Positions 1 to 4,966 of a DNA stretch of 9,408 nt are shown here, one piece after another. The DNA is from Actinomycetota bacterium (GTDB taxonomy: Bacteria; Actinomycetota; Thermoleophilia; Gaiellales; Gaiellaceae), in assembly GCA_013694685.1 (NCBI GenBank), contig JACDBY010000473.1, positions 1 through 9,408 of the forward strand, in the 5' to 3' direction. Each line of letters starts with the position of its first letter. Position 1 is the stretch's first letter. A program made the translations under genes and the position numbers. Under the pieces are notes generated by a model, which saw only the letters and a list, made by a program, of their open reading frames with translations, was not told the origin of the DNA and ran no database searches.

Positions 1-35
1 GCCTTGCAGCGGCTGCTGACGCAGGCGTTCTGTCC

Positions 36-1427
36 CTAGGCAGGCGCCTGGCCAACCAGTGCGGGAGTCGTCGCCTGATGGCGCAGGCCGGGCGAGACGG
101 CCGCGCCGTGCGACTCCGTTCCGTAGCCGCCCGGAACCGGGATGTAGAACTCGGGGTAACCCCACATCCCGTGCTCGGACACGTCGAGGCCCATCGTCTC
201 CACCTCGGGTTCCGCGCGAATGCCGACGGTGACCTTCATCACCCAGAGCACGAGGAACGAGGCGGTGAACGTGAACGCCCCCACGGCCGCAAGCCCGAGG
301 AGTTGGACGCCGAGCTGGTTCAGACCCCCGCCGTAGAAGAGCCCCGCCTTGCCGGTGGCGAGGCTCTCGGCGAGCGACGGCACGGTCAGGAACCCGAGGG
401 AGATCGTCCCCCAGACCCCGGCCATCCCGTGCGCGGCGAGCGCCCCGACCGGATCGTCGATCCCCACCCGCTCGACGAGCAACGAGCCGAGGACGACGAT
501 CACGCCGGCCACGAACCCGATCACGATCGCGGCCCAGGGTGCGACGAACGCGCACGCGGCCGTGATCGCGACGAGCGCGGCGATTGCTCCGTTCAGCATC
601 ATCGAGAGGTCGGGCTTCTTGATCACGAGCCACGACGCGGTGACGGCGCCGAGCACCCCGGCAGCGGCGGCGAGGTTCGTGTTGAGCGCGACGTAGGCGA
701 AGAAGCCGACGCCACCGAAGTCGACGCTGAGCGTCGAGCCGGGGTTGAAGCCGAACCAGCCGAACCAGAGGATGAGCACGCCGAGCGTCGTGTACGCCAT
801 GTTGTGACCGGGGATCGGCTGCGGCTTGCCGTCGACGAACTTGCCGATCCGCGGCCCGAGCAGGAGCGCTCCGGCGAGTCCGGCGAGCGCGCCCTGGTAG
901 TGGACGACGGTCGAGCCCGCGAAGTCCTGCATGCCCTTCGCGAAGAGCCACCCGTCCGGGCTCCAGATCCAGTGGGAGACGAACGAGTAGATCAGCGTGA
1001 ACGCGATGCCGAAGACGAGGTAGACCCAGAGACGGGTGCGCTCCGCCATCGCACCCCAGACGATCGCGAGCGAGACGGCCGCGAAGGCGACCTCGAAGAG
1101 ATAGGCCGCCGCTCCGGGAATAGCGGAGAACCAGGAGAACGGCTCGGCGCCGATCGCGACGAGCTCCTCGACCGACGGGACAAAGCCGGAGCCTCCGATG
1201 AGGCCGTTCCCCCCGTCGCCGAACGCGATCCCGAACCCGACGAGGTAGTAGACGATCGAGACGATGCCGAGGATGAGGACGTTCTTCGCAGCGATGTGAC
1301 CGACGTTCTTCATCCGGGTCAGACCCGCCTCGAGAAAGGCGAAGCCGGCCTGCATGAAGAGAACGAGAATCGCCGCAAGGACGACCCAGAGCGTGCTGGC
1401 CGCGAACGCGAGCTCCTTGGTCGTCAT
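36..1427 (-). CDS. amt: Ammonium transporter, Amt/MEP/Rh family
   Basis: This 463-residue inner-membrane protein conducts ammonium into the cell. It has the family's twin-histidine pore residues, H176 in the segment FAGSTVVHYQG and H333 in DDPVGALAAHGMAGVWGT, the GFNPGS loop near 226-231, and about eleven hydrophobic segments from residue 9 to about 400. The conserved cytoplasmic tail motif is present as GLDVSEHG (413-420), but the usual glutamate after it is Met-Trp, and the last 35 residues are a low-complexity Gly/Ala/Pro tail. No cleaved signal peptide is evident, as expected for bacterial Amt proteins with eleven helices. The ATG overlaps the stop codon of the PII gene by 4 bp (ATGA), with AAGGAG five bases upstream, so the two are translationally coupled. 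PII proteins normally plug Amt from the cytoplasm, and the linkage supports this partnership. The TAG stop lies beside a 10-bp palindrome at 41-50. Confidence 0.96.
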   Translation of the reverse strand: MTTKELAFAASTLWVVLAAILVLFMQAGFAFLEAGLTRMKNVGHIAAKNVLILGIVSIVYYLVGFGIAFGDGGNGLIGGSGFVPSVEELVAIGAEPFSWFSAIPGAAAYLFEVAFAAVSLAIVWGAMAERTRLWVYLVFGIAFTLIYSFVSHWIWSPDGWLFAKGMQDFAGSTVVHYQGALAGLAGALLLGPRIGKFVDGKPQPIPGHNMAYTTLGVLILWFGWFGFNPGSTLSVDFGGVGFFAYVALNTNLAAAAGVLGAVTASWLVIKKPDLSMMLNGAIAALVAITAACAFVAPWAAIVIGFVAGVIVVLGSLLVERVGIDDPVGALAAHGMAGVWGTISLGFLTVPSLAESLATGKAGLFYGGGLNQLGVQLLGLAAVGAFTFTASFLVLWVMKVTVGIRAEPEVETMGLDVSEHGMWGYPEFYIPVPGGYGTESHGAAVSPGLRHQATTPALVGQAPA

Positions 1428-1774
1428 GCCGGCTCCTTCTCCTCGAGGGGTGCGCCCGTGCGGTTGTGGGTGACGCCGCTAACGGGAGTCATCCAGCAGA
1501 TGCCGTCGCCGTTCTCGTGTCCCGTGCGGGCCGCGTCGGCGATCGCCTCGATAACTGCGTCGGCTAGCTCGTCGCGGACGACGAACGTCATGAGCGCCTT
1601 CGGGAGGAACCGCGACTCGAACACGCGCCCGCGGTACTCGTGCGTGATGCCCTTCTCGCGGCCATGCCCGACCGCCTCGATCACCGTCACGCCGACGTGC
1701 CCGGTCGCAGCCTCGACCGCCTCCATGACGGTCTCGACCCGATCGCGTACGACGACAGCCTCGATCTTCATCAT
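1424..1774 (-). CDS. glnK: PII nitrogen regulatory protein (GlnK/GlnB family), divergent T-loop
   Basis: A 116-residue PII protein, close to the family's 112. PII trimers sense ATP/ADP and 2-oxoglutarate and gate Amt. Visible family features are the N-terminal strand KIEAVVV, the T-loop bracketed by YRG and FLPK, the segment AARTG and the C-terminal NRTG. The T-loop reads YRGRVFESRFLPK, so the position of the modifiable Tyr51 (E. coli numbering) is Phe. GREKG replaces GRQKG, changing the Q39 ligand to Glu, and the lysine of GDGK is lost (GDGICW). The lysine after FLP, which corresponds to K58, is kept. I chose the ATG at 1774 because AAGGAGGTG lies nine bases upstream; the ATG at 1771 is equally possible. 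An upstream in-frame GTG at 1813 lies inside the leader terminator and is unlikely. Covalent control by GlnD-type enzymes is doubtful; allosteric control is inferred. Confidence 0.93.
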   Translation of the reverse strand: MMKIEAVVVRDRVETVMEAVEAATGHVGVTVIEAVGHGREKGITHEYRGRVFESRFLPKALMTFVVRDELADAVIEAIADAARTGHENGDGICWMTPVSGVTHNRTGAPLEEKEPA

Positions 1775-1783
1775 CGCGAACCC

Positions 1784-1792
1784 CACCTCCTT
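1784..1792 (-). promoter_or_regulatory. Strong ribosome binding site of glnK
   Basis: AAGGAGGTG on the minus strand, nine bases before the ATG at 1774. It decides the start of glnK against the longer GTG-initiated frame. It begins only eight bases after the U-tract of the leader terminator, so the terminator must be read through for this site to be transcribed. Confidence 0.85.
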
Positions 1793-1800
1793 GGACCACG

Positions 1801-1836
1801 AAAAAAGCCCCACCTCTCCCGACGGAGAAATGAGGC
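1801..1836 (-). terminator. Intrinsic terminator in the glnK-amt leader (attenuator candidate)
   Basis: On the minus strand the arms at 1836-1824 and 1819-1807 form an unbroken 13-bp stem (ten Watson-Crick pairs and three G-U pairs) closed by a GTCG tetraloop, followed at once by six U residues (1806-1801). This is a textbook Rho-independent terminator. No gene on the minus strand ends here: the next gene upstream is transcribed in the opposite direction. The only transcript it can stop is the glnK-amt leader. The segment TCTCCCG at 1880-1874 is perfectly complementary to the loop and 3' arm (1821-1815) and could act as an antiterminator if transcription starts far enough upstream. The ligand or protein controlling it is unknown. 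Confidence 0.82.
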
Positions 1837-1854
1837 GTCATTGCCTGCGCCGGT

Positions 1855-1866
1855 GCCGACGTCGGC
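1855..1866. repeat. 12-bp perfect palindrome in the glnK leader
   Basis: GCCGACGTCGGC reads the same on both strands and lies between the promoter and the leader terminator of glnK. It may be an operator or, in RNA, part of a leader hairpin extending to about 1852-1869 with one mismatch. No known regulator motif is recognised. Confidence 0.45.
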
Positions 1867-1879
1867 CCCGGAGCGGGAG

Positions 1880-1909
1880 ACCTTAGACGACGGGTCGGCC
1901 GCTTGGCAA
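1880..1909 (-). promoter_or_regulatory. Candidate sigma-70-type promoter for glnK-amt
   Basis: On the minus strand, TTGCCA (1909-1904) and TAAGGT (1885-1880) are separated by 18 bp, matching TTGnnn and TAnnnT. The predicted start is near 1873, giving a leader of about 100 nt that contains the palindrome and the terminator. I see no convincing GlnR-type site. Confidence 0.45.
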
Positions 1910-1914
1910 GTCGT

Positions 1915-2018
1915 GGGGTCTGTCCCCGTAGGGGACTGACCCCTGTGCGACCGGCGTTCGCGAGGAGTGGCTCGCCGACGTGTCGCACGGGGGACAGGCC
2001 CCTTCGGGGTCAGTCCCC
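1915..2018. repeat. Head-to-head pair of 29-bp hairpin repeats (REP/BIME-like), copy 1
   Basis: Unit 1 (1915-1943) is GGGGTCTGTCCCC, a 3-nt loop, then GGGGACTGACCCC. Unit 2 (1990-2018) is GGGGACAGGCCCC, loop, GGGGTCAGTCCCC. Each folds into a 13-bp stem with one central mismatch, T-T on the plus strand in unit 1 and on the minus strand in unit 2, so the two units face in opposite directions. The 46-nt spacer has its own inverted arms, GTGCGAC (1945-1951) with GTCGCAC (1982-1988), and inside them CGGCG with CGCCG. The organisation resembles REP doublets, but the sequence is not a family I can name. It lies between the divergent glnK and ABC transporter genes. Confidence 0.8.
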
Positions 2019-2177
2019 GGGGTGCGGTTTCCCGTACTAGATGCGTGGCCGATGTGTTGTTACGCTCCGCGTGTGTTGATGCTCGGTCGTATCTAGGACA
2101 CCCGTTGCCGAGGCCCGCCCGGCGCGGAGCCTTCCTTGCGCACGTCCCGATACCACCGACCCAGGAGGAGCACCACC
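2019..2177. other. Intergenic stretch upstream of the ABC transporter
   Basis: About 160 bp between the repeat pair and the ABC ATPase. The lower GC around 2034-2100 is typical of a promoter region, but I find no convincing pair of -35 and -10 boxes; TACGCT at 2061-2066 is only a weak -10 candidate. The one firm signal is AGGAGG at 2163-2168. Confidence 0.4.
2163..2170 (+). promoter_or_regulatory. Ribosome binding site of the ABC ATPase gene
   Basis: AGGAGGAG, seven bases before the GTG at 2178. It fixes the start at this GTG and rejects the in-frame TTG 42 bases upstream. Confidence 0.8.
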
Positions 2178-3017
2178 GTGAGAGAGTTGTCGCCCGTCCC
2201 ACCCGACGCGCTCGCCGTCGAGGCGCGCGACCTGCGCAAGGAGTTCGTGCGCAAGGATCGCAAGCGCGGCAAGCGCCGCGTGCCGGCTCTGGCCGACGTT
2301 TCCCTCACGCTCGAGCGGGGGGAATGCGTCGCAATCCTCGGCCAGAACGGTTCGGGGAAGTCGACCCTCGTCCGCCTGCTCTCGACCCTGCTCTTGCCCG
2401 ACGGAGGCAGCGCGACCGTCTTCGGCTACGACGTCGTCCGCGACGGGAAGGCCGTACGGCGGCTCGTCAACCGCGTCTCGGTCGAGGCGAGCTTCTTCAA
2501 GAAGATGTCGCCGTCCGAGAACCTCCACTACGCGGCGCGCTTCTACGGCATGACGCCAAGCGAGACGACGGAGCGGATTCCCATGATCCTCGAGCGCGTG
2601 GGTTTCCCATCCGACCGTCGCGGCGAGCCGATGGAGAACCTCTCGCGCGGGATGCAGCAGAAGGTGGCTCTTGCGCGCGCGCTCCTGACGTCACCCGTGC
2701 TGCTGCTGCTCGACGAGCCAACCACCGGACTCGACCCGCGCTCCAAGCTCGAGGTGCAGGACTTCATCCGCGAGATGCGGGCCGAGCACGACTCGACGAT
2801 CCTCCTCTGCACCCACGATCTCGACGAGGCGGAGTCGCTCGCCGAGCGCGTCGGGATCCTGGACGCCGGCCGGCTGCTCGCGCTCGAGCCGGCCGCTGAC
2901 CTGAAGGCCCGCTTCGCCGCCGAGACGCTCGAGGAGGCCTTCTTCGCAGCCACCGGCCGAGGCTTCGAGGACGAGCAGGACGAGCTCGACGCGGAGGAGA
3001 GGAAGGCGCTCGCATGA
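2178..3017 (+). CDS. ABC transporter ATP-binding protein, ABC-2 exporter type
   Basis: A 279-residue cytoplasmic ATPase that powers the permease encoded next. Motifs in order: Walker A GQNGSGKST (55-63), signature LSRGMQQK (155-162), Walker B VLLLLDEP (174-181), D-loop GLDP (184-187) and switch His213 in CTHDLDEAE. The Q-loop position lacks glutamine and reads VSVEASFF (100-107), as I recall for a subgroup of ABC-2 ATPases; this is a departure from the canonical form but not evidence of inactivity. Residues 25-34 are a very basic insert. The last 25 residues are acidic (DEQDELDAEE). The GTG start is chosen for its AGGAGG at 2163. The stop overlaps the permease ATG by 4 bp, so the two form one operon and probably one complex. 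The substrate cannot be told from the sequence; drug, lipid or polysaccharide export are all possible. Confidence 0.93.
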   Translation: MRELSPVPPDALAVEARDLRKEFVRKDRKRGKRRVPALADVSLTLERGECVAILGQNGSGKSTLVRLLSTLLLPDGGSATVFGYDVVRDGKAVRRLVNRVSVEASFFKKMSPSENLHYAARFYGMTPSETTERIPMILERVGFPSDRRGEPMENLSRGMQQKVALARALLTSPVLLLLDEPTTGLDPRSKLEVQDFIREMRAEHDSTILLCTHDLDEAESLAERVGILDAGRLLALEPAADLKARFAAETLEEAFFAATGRGFEDEQDELDAEERKALA

Positions 3018-3847
3018 GAGCCGTCGCCCTCAGTCTCCGACACGAGCTGATCGGGCTCGCCGGGGTCGTCGAACGCAACGTCTATCTGACGCGCCGCTAC
3101 ATCTACTGGGACGTCGCGTTCTTCGTCTGGACCGTCGCCAACACGCTGACGATCGTCTTCATCGCGGAGGGGATCGAGGCGACCGGCGGTCAGATCGACG
3201 TCGAGCGGGCGACGACGACCCTCCTCATCGGCGCCGTCGTGTGGGCCTACCTCGGGATCATCTTCGAGTTCCTCACGGAGACGGTCGCCTGGGAGCGCTG
3301 GGAGGGGACGATCGAGTACACGTTCATGGCGCCGCTCTCGCGGGCGATGCACCTGGGCGGCTCGGGCGTCTTCGCGGTGCTCTACGGGCTCGTGCGGGCG
3401 ATCCTCCTCTTCATCGTGGTGGCCGCGTTCTTCGGTCTCGCGTTCGACGATGCCAACTTCATCGCCGCGCTCGTGGTGCTCGTCGTCGCTTCGATCTCGT
3501 TCTTCGGGATCGGGATGATGACCGCCGTCCTCCCGCTCATCTCGCCGGAGAAGGGTGCCCAGCTCGGGTTCGTCGCCCAGGGCATGCTGCTCGTCGTCTC
3601 GGGCGTCTACTACCCGGTCGACGTGCTCCCGCAGTGGATGCAGTGGCTCGCGACGATCTCGCCTGCGACCTATGCGCTCGAGGGAATCCGAGCGGCAATT
3701 CTCGAGGGCGATCCATTGAGCTCGATGTGGCCGCAGATCTGGCCGCTCCTCGTGATCGGCGCCGCGTCGATCCCGCTCGGGCTCGCGATCTTCAACCGGG
3801 GCGAGGTCTACGCCAAGCGCCACGGCAAGCTGAAGAGGAGCGGGTGA
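3014..3847 (+). CDS. ABC-2 type transporter permease
   Basis: A 277-residue membrane protein forming the transport pathway with the preceding ATPase. It has about six hydrophobic segments (near 35-51, 70-88, 116-142, 149-172, 185-200 and 242-260). The signature region before the last helix reads GVYYPVDVLPQWMQWL, followed by SPATYALEGIRAAI, as in the ABC2_membrane family. An amphipathic N-terminal stretch and the WERWEGTIEY segment (93-102), with its coupling-helix-like position, are also typical. It starts at an ATG overlapping the ATPase stop (ATGA), with GGAAGG seven bases upstream inside the ATPase gene. The C-terminus is basic (KRHGKLKRSG). The stop codon lies in the base of the hairpin at 3843-3878. 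One permease plus one ATPase suggests a homodimeric exporter. Confidence 0.92.
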   Translation: MRAVALSLRHELIGLAGVVERNVYLTRRYIYWDVAFFVWTVANTLTIVFIAEGIEATGGQIDVERATTTLLIGAVVWAYLGIIFEFLTETVAWERWEGTIEYTFMAPLSRAMHLGGSGVFAVLYGLVRAILLFIVVAAFFGLAFDDANFIAALVVLVVASISFFGIGMMTAVLPLISPEKGAQLGFVAQGMLLVVSGVYYPVDVLPQWMQWLATISPATYALEGIRAAILEGDPLSSMWPQIWPLLVIGAASIPLGLAIFNRGEVYAKRHGKLKRSG

Positions 3848-3878
3848 GGGGGACTGACTTCAGTCTGTCCCCCTCACC
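3843..3878 (+). repeat. Hairpin repeat on the permease stop codon (same family, single unit)
   Basis: GGTGAGGGGGAC (3843-3854) pairs perfectly with 3867-3878. Inside there is a T-T mismatch (3855 and 3866), three more pairs and a TTCA loop. It contains the family core GGGGACTGA and TCTGTCCCC, but is shorter in the middle than the 29-bp units and has an added 5' GGTGA arm. The permease stop TGA (3845-3847) is in the stem. There is no U-tract, so it is more likely a 3'-end stabiliser or mobile-repeat remnant than an intrinsic terminator. Confidence 0.75.
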
Positions 3879-3884
3879 GTCCTC

Positions 3885-4772
3885 ATGACGACAATCCGTC
3901 CCGCCGAGACCGACGCGGATCTCCAGGCCTACGTCGAGCTTTGGAACACGGTCACGCCCGACGAGTCGTCGACCGTCGATCAGCAACGCAAGCGGCGCCA
4001 GCGCGATCCGCGTCGGCTCTACGTCGTCGCCGAGTGCGAGGGCGCGATCGTCGGCTGCGGATACGCGGGGCCGTCGGACTCGCCGGATCGAGGCTTCCTC
4101 GCACCGCGGGTGCTGCCCGATGCCCGGCGGCAGGGGATCGGGACCGCGCTCTTGCGAGAGCTTGCCGCGCATCTCGCGACGCTCGACTTCGTCTCGATGT
4201 CCTCGCATCTCGATGGCGCCGATGCCCGCTCGCTTGCGTTCGCGCTGCGCCACGGATTCGAGGAGGTCGACCGGCAGGTCGAGCAGGTGAAGGTCATCGG
4301 CTCCGAGCCGGTGGGCGTGCCTCCCGACGGGATCGCGTTCACCACGCTCGTCGAGCGTCCCGAGCTCCTGCGGCAGTCCTACAACCTCGCGGTCGAGGGG
4401 TACGCCGACATGGCGACCTACGCGCCGGTGACGATCGCGCTCGACGACTGGCTGGACGGCGACGGCGGGGATGTGCCGGCGGGCTCGTTCGCCGCGCTCG
4501 CCGGCGAGGACGTCGTGGGGTTCTCCGGTCTCTGCGCGATGCCCGACGGCGTCTTCGAGGACGGACTCACGGTCGTCCGGAGTGACTGGCGCCGGCGCGG
4601 GCTCGCCGAGGCCCTCAAGCGGGCAAAGCTCGCCTGGGCGGCCGAGAACGACATCTCGGAGATCGTGACGTGGACGCAGCGCGGCAACGAGGGCATGCGC
4701 GCGCTGAACGAGCGTCTCGGCTACGTGTACCGCAGCGTCAGCATCTCGGTTCGCGCGCCGCTAGGGGACTGA
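3885..4772 (+). CDS. Tandem-domain GNAT family N-acetyltransferase
   Basis: A 295-residue protein with two GNAT domains, which transfer an acetyl group from acetyl-CoA to an amine. The N-terminal domain (about 1-140) has the acetyl-CoA loop as VLPDARRQGIGTALLREL (77-93 region). The C-terminal domain (about 150-290) has VVRSDWRRRGLAEALKRAK (230-248 region) and the usual end motif NEGMRALNERLGY. Two-domain GNATs include mycothiol synthase MshD, but I see nothing that identifies this as MshD, and the substrate is unknown. There is no Shine-Dalgarno sequence before the ATG, which lies six bases after the hairpin at 3843-3878 and 37 bases after the permease stop. Translation may depend on read-through from the operon or on a leaderless start. 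The stop codon TGA (4770-4772) is part of the next hairpin repeat, which supplies the last residues Gly-Asp. Confidence 0.88.
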   Translation: MTTIRPAETDADLQAYVELWNTVTPDESSTVDQQRKRRQRDPRRLYVVAECEGAIVGCGYAGPSDSPDRGFLAPRVLPDARRQGIGTALLRELAAHLATLDFVSMSSHLDGADARSLAFALRHGFEEVDRQVEQVKVIGSEPVGVPPDGIAFTTLVERPELLRQSYNLAVEGYADMATYAPVTIALDDWLDGDGGDVPAGSFAALAGEDVVGFSGLCAMPDGVFEDGLTVVRSDWRRRGLAEALKRAKLAWAAENDISEIVTWTQRGNEGMRALNERLGYVYRSVSISVRAPLGD

Positions 4773-4864
4773 CCCCGCAGGGTCTGTCCCCCGCGCTACG
4801 TGCGATGCCTCTCGCACGACTCAGCCGGTCGCGCGGGGGTCAGTCCCCTCCGGGGACAGACCCC
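4764..4864. repeat. Head-to-head pair of hairpin repeats (REP/BIME-like), copy 2
   Basis: Unit 1 (4764-4791) is GGGGACTGACCCC, GCA, GGGTCTGTCCCC. Unit 2 (4836-4864) is GGGGTCAGTCCCC, TCC, GGGGACAGACCCC. Each is a near-perfect hairpin with a single central mismatch, T-T on the plus strand in unit 1 and on the minus strand in unit 2. Flanking arms CCCCCGCGC (4788-4796) and GCGCGGGGG (4831-4839) are also complementary. The spacer holds the hairpin GTGCGA/TCGCAC (4800-4805 and 4812-4817), echoing the spacer arms of the copy at 1915-2018. Unit 1 covers the GNAT stop codon, and unit 2 abuts the glnA promoter candidate. Confidence 0.8.
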
Positions 4865-4881
4865 CTGGCGAGTGGTAGTCT
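4853..4881 (+). promoter_or_regulatory. Candidate glnA promoter, partly inside a hairpin repeat
   Basis: TGGTAGTCT (4873-4881) is an extended -10 box (TGn then TAnnnT). Seventeen bp upstream lies GGGACA (4853-4858), matching four of six bases of TTGACA and formed by the 3' arm of the hairpin repeat. Transcription would start near 4888, giving a leader of about 80 nt with two short hairpins (4896-4913 and about 4912-4933). This is the best match in the intergenic region but not a strong one. Confidence 0.4.
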
Positions 4882-4950
4882 CACGCGCGTCATTTCGAGG
4901 CAACGGGGCCTCGGGCGCGGACTTCCGCACCCGGGGCTCTTGGCGTTTTC

Positions 4951-4958
4951 AAGGAGGA
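4951..4958 (+). promoter_or_regulatory. Ribosome binding site of glnA
   Basis: AAGGAGGA, eight bases before the ATG at 4967. It sets the glnA start and supports the N-terminal extension of the protein over the internal ATG at 5009, which has no such site. Confidence 0.85.
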
Positions 4959-4966
4959 GAACACTG

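Noticed and set aside
1811..1813. GTG as the glnK start
   Set aside because: It lies in the stem of the leader terminator with no ribosome binding site and adds 13 residues not typical of PII proteins.
78..1886. A 602-codon open frame on the plus strand, opposite amt and glnK
   Set aside because: It is antisense to two genes with clear family motifs and has the Arg/Glu/Asp/His-rich composition of high-GC shadow frames.
2543..3823. A 426-codon open frame opposite the ABC transporter genes
   Set aside because: The charged, low-complexity composition is that of an antisense shadow; the plus-strand ATPase and permease are unambiguous.
1915..4864. A CRISPR array
   Set aside because: Units are hairpins in inverted pairs and single copies kilobases apart between genes, without regular unique spacers or cas genes.
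4896..4913. glnA leader hairpin with hexaloop AACGGG, as in ANTAR-protein targets
   Set aside because: ANTAR targets need two such hairpins. The neighbouring hairpin at about 4912-4933 has a four-base loop without the required A and G, and no terminator follows.
4670..4966. An upstream extension of the glnA frame
   Set aside because: It reads through the end of the GNAT gene and both hairpin repeats; the strong ribosome binding site at 4951 and the family length favour 4967.
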